This document shows positions 1-4,840 of a stretch of DNA of 5,355 bases, in pieces. The notes below the pieces were generated by a model, which was given only the letters and a program-made list of their open reading frames with translations, did no database searches and was not told the origin of the DNA. Location: assembly GCA_027027675.1 (NCBI GenBank), contig JALVKT010000049.1, forward strand, positions 1 to 5,355, in the 5' to 3' direction. This DNA is from Thermofilaceae archaeon. Its GTDB lineage: Archaea > Thermoproteota > Thermoprotei > Thermofilales > Thermofilaceae. The first letter of the stretch is position 1. Every line of letters begins with the position of its first letter. A program made the position numbers and the translations under genes.

Positions 1-77
1 CGCACGTAGCCGGGCTTCCCGGGCACGGGCTCCCAGAACCTGGCCTCCCTCACATGCGGCCTATCGACCAGCTCCAC
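1..77 (-). CDS. N-terminal fragment of a probable AmmeMemoRadiSam-system radical SAM protein (AmrS-like), running off the left edge
   Basis: Only the first 25 codons are inside the window. Read on the minus strand from a GTG at 77, they give VELVDRPHVREARFWEPVPG and then KPGYV. The REARFWEP segment, followed by a short basic/Gly stretch and a Val-Arg pair, resembles the N-terminus of the archaeal radical SAM protein that occurs with AMMECR1 and Memo homologues (older annotation: pyruvate formate-lyase activating enzyme-like). In that family a Cys-rich LCP-type motif follows directly, but it would lie outside the window, so the radical SAM cysteines cannot be confirmed. An in-frame TAG lies 9 bases upstream of the GTG at 77. 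A second GTG at 53 (VREARFWEP) is an equally possible start and matches my memory of family N-termini slightly better. AGGTG at 87-83 could serve as the ribosome binding site for the first GTG. The gene is divergent from the metallo-hydrolase. The assignment rests on a short match. Confidence 0.5.
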   Translation of the reverse strand, partial: MELVDRPHVREARFWEPVPGKPGYV

Positions 78-170
78 AGGCGGACACCTATGCTATATCT
101 CCCGGCCGTCTTGCTTAACGCTTACCCCTCGCCAGCCCCTCCGGGCCCGGGAAGCCGCCTCCACGAGGGG

Positions 171-181
171 GAAAGCTTTAC
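171..181 (+). promoter_or_regulatory. TATA-like promoter element of the metallo-hydrolase gene
   Basis: GAAAGCTTTAC has a purine-rich BRE-like start followed by a TATA-like core. Its centre lies about 30 bases before the ATG at 207, so transcription would begin at or a few bases before the start codon. A GGTAGAGG at 194-201 could act as a ribosome binding site if there is a short leader. The AT-rich core stands out against very GC-rich surroundings. It also argues against a longer protein starting at 54, because that reading would place the promoter inside the coding region. Confidence 0.45.
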
Positions 182-206
182 CTGGCAGGGGCAGGTAGAG
201 GCTCTG

Positions 207-1061
207 ATGAGCGGCTTAAAGGTTGAACTCGTAGACCTCGACCCCGAGAGGCCCGGGGTGTACGCTAGCTACATAGTGGACACAGGAGGCCCCCTAGCGG
301 TCGTCGACGTGGGCCCGGCGAGCACCGTGGAGAGGCTCGCGGAGAGGATCGGCGGCCGGCCGGTACACGTGTTCATAACGCACGTCCACCTCGACCATGC
401 CGGCGGCCTCGGCCACCTCGTCAGGGAGGCGCGCGTGGAGAGAGTTTACGTGCACCCCCGCGGCGCCAGGCACCTCGTCGACCCGTCGAGGCTGTGGGTG
501 GCTAGCGTGGAGGTGCTCGGCTCCACAGCCCTGGAGTACGGGGAGCCGCTCCCCGTGCCGGGGGAGCTTATCTACACGCCTCAGCCCGGGGAGGAGATAG
601 TGGTCGGGGACGTGGGGTTCAAGGTTGTAGCCGCTGAGGGGCATGCGAGCCACCAGTACGCCTACCTGGCCGGCGACGTCCTCTTCCCCGGCGACGCCCT
701 AGGGGAGGTTTACGGTGGAGACCTGCTCATATTGACGCCGCCGCCCTTCATGGCCGGCGAGTCGATAGCGACCCTCGACAGGTTTCAGAGGCTTAAAGCC
801 AGGGTCGCGGCGCTCCCACACTTCGGCATACACGAGGACCCGGGCGGCCTGGCGAGGAGGTATAAGGCCAAGCTCCTCTGGGCCTTGGGGCTCGCCGCCG
901 AGACGGGCGGGGCTGCGGAGCTGGCCTCGAAGCTCCTAGGGGACGAGGAGACGGCGCGGGCTCTCGGCGAGCTGAGGCGTAGGAGGGGGCACTGGGAGGG
1001 CTACCTTGAGCGGTGCGCCAACGGGCTGCTCGGCTACGTTGAGAGGTTTGGGTGGCGATAA
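207..1061 (+). CDS. Metallo-beta-lactamase-fold metal-dependent hydrolase
   Basis: This is a 284-residue cytosolic protein of the metallo-beta-lactamase superfamily (glyoxalase II-like branch, COG0491 type). The first strands (VDTGGPLAVVDVGP, residues 25-38) lead into the metal motif HVHLDH at 59-64. Further ligands are His146 (EGHASH), the bridging Asp163 (LFPGDALG) and probably His205 (LPHFG). Together these make a complete dinuclear, probably zinc, site. The C-terminal 75 residues are helical and charged, as in archaeal members with a PHFG or SHFG last motif. The ATG at 207 is chosen over an in-frame ATG at 54. The extra 51 residues would be Pro-rich, unlike the family, and would cover the divergent promoter region and the TATA-like box at 171-181. 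The substrate cannot be read from the sequence; thioesters, nucleic acids and phosphoesters are all used by relatives. The next gene begins 48 bases downstream on the same strand and could be co-transcribed. Confidence 0.87.
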   Translation: MSGLKVELVDLDPERPGVYASYIVDTGGPLAVVDVGPASTVERLAERIGGRPVHVFITHVHLDHAGGLGHLVREARVERVYVHPRGARHLVDPSRLWVASVEVLGSTALEYGEPLPVPGELIYTPQPGEEIVVGDVGFKVVAAEGHASHQYAYLAGDVLFPGDALGEVYGGDLLILTPPPFMAGESIATLDRFQRLKARVAALPHFGIHEDPGGLARRYKAKLLWALGLAAETGGAAELASKLLGDEETARALGELRRRRGHWEGYLERCANGLLGYVERFGWR

Positions 1062-1109
1062 GCAGAATACCCAGGGGCGCGGTGAGAAGTATAAGGCGTG
1101 GTGCCTCGG

Positions 1110-1559
1110 ATGTCGCAGGTTAAGGGTGCCCCTGACGCCGGCCGCCTGCTGCTCAGGCTGACGGCGCAGATAGCGATCATAGGCGCGGTAGCCCTGGCCC
1201 TCTCGACTTGGCTGTGGATAGACATACCAGTCTACGACGGGGTTAAGGTCGGCCACCTGGTCGTTACGGCGGCGCTGCTCCTCCTGGCCCACAGGGTTCT
1301 CGCGACGGCCTCCCCCCTCGCCAGCATACTGTCCTCCGGCGTCCAGGGGAGCGTTGAAAGGGTGGGCATGCTCGCCGCCTACGGCGTCTACCTGGTGGCC
1401 CTCGGAGTCCTGTACTTCGCGCTCAAGTGGGCCTTCATACTGGCCCTCAACAACGCCTTCTACCTGAGCGTGGGGGACGCGGCAGTGATATACGACGCGC
1501 TCTTCCTCGTGGCGGCCGCCTACCTCGTGTACTCGGCTGTGCGCGTGGTTACGGGGTAG
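1110..1559 (+). CDS. Small four-helix integral membrane protein of unknown function
   Basis: This 149-residue protein has four predicted membrane helices: about residues 13-37, 48-66, 86-113 and 125-147. The short N-terminus carries Lys and Arg. The loop between helices 2 and 3 (about 67-85) is the longest. Its only obvious charged motif is SVERVG, and another short loop (LNNAFYLSVGD) links helices 3 and 4. No catalytic motif was seen. The layout, four helices in about 150 residues, is reminiscent of PsiE-like small membrane proteins, but I cannot support a family name. The ATG at 1110 is preferred because GGTG lies 6 bases before it. GTG codons at 1098 and 1101 in the same frame would add four residues, with GGTGAG at 1081-1086 as an alternative binding site. 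A GTATAAG at 1089-1095 is too close to 1110 for a normal TATA box. The DUF155 gene begins 6 bases after the stop, so a shared membrane complex or process with that anchored protein is plausible, as an inference from context. Confidence 0.75.
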   Translation: MSQVKGAPDAGRLLLRLTAQIAIIGAVALALSTWLWIDIPVYDGVKVGHLVVTAALLLLAHRVLATASPLASILSSGVQGSVERVGMLAAYGVYLVALGVLYFALKWAFILALNNAFYLSVGDAAVIYDALFLVAAAYLVYSAVRVVTG

Positions 1560-1565
1560 CAGGCC

Positions 1566-2339
1566 GTGGAGAGGAGGCTCGTCGCCGCCTGCATCGGGGG
1601 AGAGATTAGGGTCGCCGACGTGGCGAGGGACTTCCTGGGGAGGAAGCTGAAGATCCCCTGGGAAAGGCCCCTCTACCTCAGGCTCTTCAACGTGCACGTG
1701 ATGATATGGGCGTTTGGAAGCTTCGTCGCCATAGACCCGGAGAAGGGGGACATCGACGCCATAGCGGAGACCCTGAGGCCCTACACCGACCGCTACATCG
1801 GGCCGAAGTACGTTGAGGAGTACAAGCTTGTCTTCGAGAAGAGACAGTACCCCGAGGTCAGCGACGAGGAGGCCCGCATACCCTACTTCATGGGCGTGGC
1901 GGACGTGACGAGGATAGCCGGCTACGTGCTGGCGCAGAGCGTCGCGCTAAGCAGGATAGAGGCCCTGGTCGACGACATAATGGAGAAGGCACGCGGCCTC
2001 CTCGAGGAGCTGGGGCGCTTCAGGCTCAGGATGAAGCCCGTCGTGATGGAGCTGGCTAGGGTGCTCACGACGAGGATAGAGCTGCTCAGCGACCTCATGA
2101 TACTCTTCAAGCCCCCCATGACCTGGGAGGACGAGGACCTCGAGGCGCTCTACGACGACCTCAGAGAGGTCTACGAGATACGGGAGAGGTACAATGCGGT
2201 AGACGCGGAGCTTGAAAGAGTGCAGGAGCTGGCCAGCATCGCGGCGGAGATACTCCAGGCCACCAGGGAGACATTCCTCGAACTCATAATAGTGGCGCTA
2301 ATAGTGGCCGAGCTAGCGCTCATCCTCCTCGGAGCCTAG
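1566..2339 (+). CDS. DUF155/RMND1 (Rmd1/Sif2) family protein with a C-terminal membrane anchor
   Basis: This 257-residue protein matches the DUF155 family (COG1723), known in eukaryotes as RMND1 and yeast Rmd1/Sif2. Family landmarks appear in order: VHVMIWAFGSFVAID (43-57), the helix YVLAQSVALSRIE (120-132), then KPPMTWEDEDLEALYDDL (182-199) followed by a long charged helix with EIRERYNAVDAELE. A hydrophobic segment at about 238-256 ends two residues before the C-terminus, as expected for a tail anchor in this family. Human RMND1 supports mitochondrial translation; the biochemical role of archaeal members is unknown to me. The start is a GTG 6 bases after the stop of the upstream membrane protein gene, with GGGGT overlapping that stop as a possible ribosome binding site, so the two are probably one transcription and translation unit. 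The last 20 bases overlap the end of the convergent CYTH gene. No truncation or frameshift is visible. Confidence 0.85.
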   Translation: MERRLVAACIGGEIRVADVARDFLGRKLKIPWERPLYLRLFNVHVMIWAFGSFVAIDPEKGDIDAIAETLRPYTDRYIGPKYVEEYKLVFEKRQYPEVSDEEARIPYFMGVADVTRIAGYVLAQSVALSRIEALVDDIMEKARGLLEELGRFRLRMKPVVMELARVLTTRIELLSDLMILFKPPMTWEDEDLEALYDDLREVYEIRERYNAVDAELERVQELASIAAEILQATRETFLELIIVALIVAELALILLGA

Positions 2340-2838
2340 CTAGGTACAGCTCCAGGTAGGACTCCGGTATCGGCCCCTCCCTGAGGCCGAGGGCCTCGAC
2401 GACGCGGCGGACAGCATCCAAGCCTCCCCCCTTGTCCTCCACCTCGACGAAGCTGCCCAGCCCCTCCACCTCGTCGAGAGAGACCTCCGTGCCCCAAAGG
2501 CCGTAGAACTCCCTCCTCTTGTGGAGCGTGGCGACGGGCCTGAAGCCGAGCCTCTCCAGGAGCGCCGCGGCCGCGCCGCAGCTGGAAGCCTCGAACTCGA
2601 CCTCCTCCCTCGCCTTCGCCCAGCCGCCCCTCTTAGGCCCCTTATAGGTGACAATGCACCTGTCGCCGGCCTCCCTCAGCCTTAGGGCCTCGTCGGTGGC
2701 GGCGAAGTCCCTGCAGGGGTGCTGGTAGTACGTGTCCCTCATCTCGACCACGCCGAGGGGCTCGGCCTTCAAGGCACGTAGCCTCTCCCTGACCCGGTCC
2801 AGGCCTCGGCACCTATACTTTACCTCTACCTCCTCCAC
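2320..2838 (-). CDS. CYTH-domain triphosphate tunnel metalloenzyme (class IV adenylate cyclase CyaB-like)
   Basis: This 172-residue protein is a single CYTH domain of usual archaeal length. It begins with the signature ExExK (Glu3, Glu5, Lys7 in EEVEVKYR). It continues with DTYY (35-38), the basic ALRLR (51-55), TYKG with Lys66, AREEVEFE (76-83), a late Lys-Arg-Arg (107-109) and SLDEVEGLGSFVEVED (120-135). These acidic and basic residues normally line the tunnel that binds metal and triphosphate. The ending PESYLELYL is also typical. Bacterial members include class IV adenylate cyclase and thiamine triphosphatase; archaeal relatives studied so far act, as I recall, on inorganic triphosphate. 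The sequence does not decide between tripolyphosphatase and cyclase activity, and triphosphatase is the safer guess. The start is GTG, one base after the stop of the upstream gene on the same strand, with a very strong ribosome binding site, so expression is probably translationally coupled. It is the last gene of the minus-strand operon. Confidence 0.9.
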   Translation of the reverse strand: MEEVEVKYRCRGLDRVRERLRALKAEPLGVVEMRDTYYQHPCRDFAATDEALRLREAGDRCIVTYKGPKRGGWAKAREEVEFEASSCGAAAALLERLGFRPVATLHKRREFYGLWGTEVSLDEVEGLGSFVEVEDKGGGLDAVRRVVEALGLREGPIPESYLELYLARLRGG

Positions 2839-2839
2839 G

Positions 2840-3271
2840 CTACTCCTCCTCCCCCATGAGGGGCATCACTGCCCTCAGGTTCCTCGCGACACCGGCCAGC
2901 TCGTCCGCGAGCGCGTATATCTTAGCGGCCGCCCCCATGGCGCAGCACTCGTCGCCCCCCTCCACGCAGGAGGCCATGTCCTCGAGCGCCCCGGAGCCAA
3001 TGCTCCTAAGCCTCTCCAGGGCGTCCTCGAGCCTCCTCCGGTACTCGACGGAGTAGGGCAGGGAGGCGACCTTCATTATCTCGCCGACCGCCTCGGCGAG
3101 GCTGTAGAGCGAGTTCCCGAGCACGTAGAAGTACTCCTTCCCGGCCAGGTAGCGGGCCGCGAGCGTCACGCCCCCCGCGTCGTCTATCGCGTCCACGTCC
3201 AGCTCTCCCCGCCCAAGCCTTGCCGCCAGCTCCCTCAATACTCCTGCGAGACCGCTCTCAACGCTCGGCAC
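2840..3271 (-). CDS. Conserved-looking helical protein of unknown function with a C-x6-CC motif
   Basis: From the GTG at 3271 this is a 143-residue protein that I do not recognise. It appears almost entirely alpha-helical: residues 4-19, 35-67 (with the aromatic stretch KEYFYVLGNSLYSLAEAVG), 72-101 and 112-137, ending in an acidic GEEE tail. Three cysteines cluster as Cys102-x6-Cys109-Cys110 in a loop between the last two helices, which could form a disulfide or a metal site. No membrane helix or nucleic-acid-binding motif was seen. The frame stays open upstream to 3349, but that part would overlap the preceding gene by about 90 bases and is Arg/Gly/Pro-rich. GTG 3271 has GAGGGG 8 bases before it, which decides the start; GTG at 3280 is the alternative. 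It overlaps the preceding gene by 14 bases and its stop is one base from the CYTH start, so a role linked to that enzyme is plausible, as inference from context only. Confidence 0.72.
   Translation of the reverse strand: MPSVESGLAGVLRELAARLGRGELDVDAIDDAGGVTLAARYLAGKEYFYVLGNSLYSLAEAVGEIMKVASLPYSVEYRRRLEDALERLRSIGSGALEDMASCVEGGDECCAMGAAAKIYALADELAGVARNLRAVMPLMGEEE
2843..2855 (-). promoter_or_regulatory. Strong ribosome binding site for the CYTH gene inside the end of the preceding gene
   Basis: On the minus strand GGGGGAGGAGGAG runs from 2855 to 2843 and is followed by TAGC and the GTG start at 2838. It matches the archaeal anti-Shine-Dalgarno complement (GGAGG) in several registers, 4 to 9 bases before the start. 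It lies in the last codons (Gly-Glu-Glu-Glu) of the upstream gene, and that gene's TAG is one base from the GTG. This fixes the CYTH start at 2838. Confidence 0.7.
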
Positions 3272-3485
3272 GCGCGACACCCCTCTTCGAGTGTTTGGCC
3301 CGGCGCCTCTCAAAGTACTCCCGGTATATCTCGCGCTTGGCCCTTTCAAGCTCCTTCATGAGCTTCTCGGCCTGGGGGCCCCCGACCGTCTTGGCGTACT
3401 CCTCCATGATTATTATCTCGAGGGCCCTGCGCTCAAGGCTTTCGCGGCGGATCAGAGATTTTCTGCGTCGTGAGGCGCGGGCCAA
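3258..3485 (-). CDS. Small, highly charged helical protein of unknown function; first gene of the minus-strand operon
   Basis: This is a 75-residue protein from a TTG at 3485. It is rich in Arg, Lys and Glu and reads as one or two long amphipathic helices: about residues 11-32, a Gly-Gly-Pro turn at 35-37, then 38-64, ending in a basic tail (RRRAKHSKRGVARAER). It could be a small nucleic-acid- or protein-binding protein, but no family is recognised. The start is uncertain. A TTG at 3509 adds 8 residues, and the only ATG, at 3407, would leave 49 residues. TTG 3485 is chosen because a TATA-like box at 3519-3528 predicts transcription starting near 3497, which is inside the longer version, and because the composition changes from GC-rich to AT-rich near 3500. 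Codons before 3407 use more CGC, CGA, AGA and AAA than the rest, which slightly weakens the long form. The gene overlaps the next one by 14 bases, which supports a shared transcript. Confidence 0.58.
   Translation of the reverse strand: MARASRRRKSLIRRESLERRALEIIIMEEYAKTVGGPQAEKLMKELERAKREIYREYFERRRAKHSKRGVARAER
3280..3285 (-). promoter_or_regulatory. Ribosome binding site that sets the start of the C-x6-CC protein
   Basis: On the minus strand GAGGGG (3285-3280, continuing into TG) lies 8 bases before the GTG at 3271, inside the 3' end of the upstream gene. This spacing favours GTG 3271 over the in-frame GTG at 3280, which would overlap the site itself. Confidence 0.55.
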
Positions 3486-3518
3486 ACCGTTGCACCCAAT
3501 ATTTTTCAAGGGGTGTGT

Positions 3519-3528
3519 GGATAAAAGT
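3519..3528 (-). promoter_or_regulatory. TATA-like promoter element of the minus-strand operon
   Basis: ACTTTTATCC on the minus strand (3528-3519) contains a good TTTTAT core centred near 3523, predicting a start site near 3497, just before the TTG at 3485. A similar CTTTATCC lies at 3591-3584 on the same strand. It could be a second, upstream promoter giving a leader of about 75 bases. Confidence 0.45.
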
Positions 3529-3604
3529 GTTGGGAGGAGATTTTTGTTTTAACTTTTTGGTTAAACATCCAAATAATAACGGAGGATAAAGACGGGTTGA
3601 TATA

Positions 3605-3621
3605 GGTTAAAAATTATAACC
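3605..3621. promoter_or_regulatory. 17-base near-palindrome, candidate operator
   Basis: GGTTAAAAATTATAACC pairs at seven of eight positions around a central A, which is the size and symmetry expected for a dimeric winged-helix regulator. It lies between the minus-strand promoter at 3519-3528 and the regulator's own promoter near 3701-3714. Related half sites (GTTAAAC at 3560-3566, GTTTTAAC at 3546-3553, GTTAAAAAT at 3663-3671) lie on both sides. Binding by the adjacent regulator is an inference. Confidence 0.45.
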
Positions 3622-3700
3622 GATAATGTCTCGCCAGAAATATGCATATAAAAAACTGTTTTGTTAAAAATCCTATGTAATTTTAGCTGAAGCAGGGTAA

Positions 3701-3714
3701 TAAATATATTATAT
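3701..3714 (+). promoter_or_regulatory. TATA-like promoter element of the regulator gene
   Basis: TAAATATATTATAT is preceded by a purine-rich AGCAGGGTAA that may act as BRE. Its centre near 3707 predicts a start site around 3733, giving a leader of about 10 bases before ATG 3744, with no ribosome binding site. The palindrome TAAATTTA (3722-3729) sits just upstream of that start, where a bound repressor could block transcription. Confidence 0.45.
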
Positions 3715-3743
3715 GATGCACTAAATTTATAGTTGAAATAGCC

Positions 3744-4802
3744 ATGTCGATACGTGAAAACGAATATGGAATAATCGCCAAGACCGAGGAAGTCCTAAAA
3801 CTAAACCCCAACGAGTGGCGAGTGCTCTCCGCAATACCGAGGAGCAGCACCATAGCCCGCATCTCAGAGCTCACAGGCCTCCCCTACAGCACCGTGATAG
3901 ACGTTGTGAAGAGGCTTAGCAGGATGGGTATTGAGATGCACTTTGTCCCGCGCTACGACGTGATGAACGTTAAGCCGCTCTTCCTGCTCTTCAAGGCTGA
4001 GAGCGTGGAGCGGCTGCCCCTCTACACTGTGAGGGTGTCGAGGCTGAAGGGTAGGAGCAGCTACCTGGGCGTGCTCGCACTCGTCCCCGAGAGGCACGTG
4101 GACGACTACGTGGCCGCGCTGCCGGAGAGGCCTGTGGAGAGGGTGGAGGGCGAGGAGGTGAGGCACTGGCTGCCCACGGGCAGGCTTACGCGCTACGTCT
4201 CGGGCCTGGGCCTCGTGCTTCCGAGCACTGAGAGGCTTGAGGAGGTTCTCGCGGCCGGCAGGGCGCCGATTGAGAGGAGGGAGAAGAGGTGGGTGGACTG
4301 GATAGACCTGCTCGTGATAATATTCAAGATGCGCTACGCGTACACCAAGCTCAGCGAGGTGGCCAGGCTCATAGAGGAGAGGCTTGGCATGTCGGCGCCG
4401 AGCAGGCAGCTCATGAGCTACCACTACAGGACGCACGTGATGGGCCTCTGGAACTACAACGCCGTGGGCTTCAGGCTGAACGAGACGGTGGCGCCCAGGA
4501 GGCTCTACATATTCAGGGGCAAGGAGAGCCGCGTCGCCGCGCGCACGCTCGTAGAGATGCCCTACTTCTTCGAGTCATACATCGGCGAGGAGGGAGCAGC
4601 CACCTACGCGCAGCCCCCATGCTACACCCACCGCATACTCTACGACATACTCAGCACAGTCGACGTCGACCTCCCATACGGCGAGCTCTTCATAACCGCC
4701 GAGCAAGAACTGGAGTGGCTGCCGCCCGAGGCGCTACGCTACTACCACGACAAGGGCGAGTGGATGCCGCCCACAGAGCTCAGCCACGAGGTGCTCGTCT
4801 AA
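3744..4802 (+). CDS. Putative transcription regulator with two winged helix-turn-helix-like domains (Lrp/AsnC-like layout)
   Basis: This is a 352-residue soluble protein. Residues 22-66 form a clear winged helix-turn-helix: NEWRVLSAIPRSSTIARISE, then TGLPYSTVIDVVKRLSRMGI as turn and recognition helix, then a strand and wing. Residues 77-127 look like an alternating strand-helix domain similar in order to an Lrp/AsnC RAM domain. After a linker, residues 184-231 give a second probable helix-turn-helix (ISLL-like helix WIDLLVIIFKMR, then LSEVARLIEERLG and a basic helix ending SYHYRTHV), followed by a second strand-helix module (252-304). The protein thus looks like two tandem copies of a DNA-binding plus ligand-sensing unit, about twice the size of a normal Lrp protein. 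The first 20 codons are AT-rich like the upstream region; the rest is GC-rich. It is divergent from the CYTH operon and 38 bases upstream of an aldo/keto reductase, so either or both may be its targets. The precise family and ligand are not recognised. Confidence 0.78.
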   Translation: MSIRENEYGIIAKTEEVLKLNPNEWRVLSAIPRSSTIARISELTGLPYSTVIDVVKRLSRMGIEMHFVPRYDVMNVKPLFLLFKAESVERLPLYTVRVSRLKGRSSYLGVLALVPERHVDDYVAALPERPVERVEGEEVRHWLPTGRLTRYVSGLGLVLPSTERLEEVLAAGRAPIERREKRWVDWIDLLVIIFKMRYAYTKLSEVARLIEERLGMSAPSRQLMSYHYRTHVMGLWNYNAVGFRLNETVAPRRLYIFRGKESRVAARTLVEMPYFFESYIGEEGAATYAQPPCYTHRILYDILSTVDVDLPYGELFITAEQELEWLPPEALRYYHDKGEWMPPTELSHEVLV

Positions 4803-4810
4803 AGGCACAG

Positions 4811-4819
4811 TTTTTTATC
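4811..4819 (+). promoter_or_regulatory. TATA-like promoter of the aldo/keto reductase, possibly also a terminator for the regulator gene
   Basis: TTTTTTATC is centred about 26 bases before the ATG at 4841, so transcription probably starts at the ATG and the mRNA is leaderless. There is no purine-rich ribosome binding site, which fits. The T-run lies 8 bases after the regulator's stop, and a second run of six T follows at 4831-4836. Archaeal RNA polymerase often terminates on such runs, so this 38-base gap may both end one transcript and start the next. Confidence 0.55.
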
Positions 4820-4840
4820 TCCGAGCCCCATTTTTTAGTG

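Larger units (their letters stand above)
3486..3743. other. AT-rich divergent intergenic region with several short inverted and direct repeats; no gene seen
   Basis: This stretch of about 258 bases separates the minus-strand operon from the plus-strand regulator. From about 3500 it is visibly AT-rich, while both flanks are strongly GC-rich. It holds promoter elements for both directions, a 17-base near-palindrome (3605-3621), an exact AAAAC-T-GTTTT inverted repeat (3652-3662), the palindromes TATGCATA (3641-3648), AATATATT (3703-3710) and TAAATTTA (3722-3729), and GTTAAAAAT as a direct repeat at 3606-3614 and 3663-3671. The open frames here are under 25 codons and have no convincing ribosome binding site. 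It is best read as a regulatory region, probably bound by the adjacent regulator. Confidence 0.7.

Noticed and set aside
141..150. Perfect 10-base palindrome CCGGGCCCGG in the left divergent region
   Set aside because: In very GC-rich DNA such a palindrome is expected by chance, and it is not repeated nearby.
936..1697. Long minus-strand open frame of 253 codons opposite the membrane protein gene
   Set aside because: Its product is rich in His, Pro, Gln and Arg with no domain, and it covers parts of three plus-strand genes with recognisable or membrane-helix structure. It is a mirror frame caused by GC-rich codon bias.
2732..3361. Plus-strand open frame of 209 codons opposite the CYTH and C-x6-CC genes
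   Set aside because: It overlaps the ExExK start of a clear CYTH enzyme and spans two genes with good ribosome binding sites on the other strand; its translation is Pro/His/Arg-rich and low in structure.
3509..3568. Twenty-codon minus-strand ATG frame ending near the small-gene start, a possible leader peptide
   Set aside because: It has no ribosome binding site, and the nearer TATA-like box at 3519-3528 lies inside it, so the main transcript would not carry it.
3642..3680. Twelve-codon ATG open frame in the AT-rich island
   Set aside because: It is too short, has no ribosome binding site and no promoter at the right spacing; such frames arise by chance.
3620..3720. Possible C/D box guide RNA in the island (TGATG near 3714, CTGA near 3687)
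   Set aside because: The boxes are in the wrong order for a C/D RNA and the C box is imperfect; no second box pair was found.
3500..3743. Mobile element remnant or attachment site as explanation of the AT-rich island
   Set aside because: No tRNA fragment, integrase or transposase piece, terminal inverted repeats or target duplications were seen, and promoter elements explain much of the content.
3864..4436. Minus-strand open frame of 190 codons inside the regulator gene
   Set aside because: The composition (His, Pro, Arg, Leu) is typical of a reverse-frame shadow, and the plus strand encodes clear winged-helix motifs.
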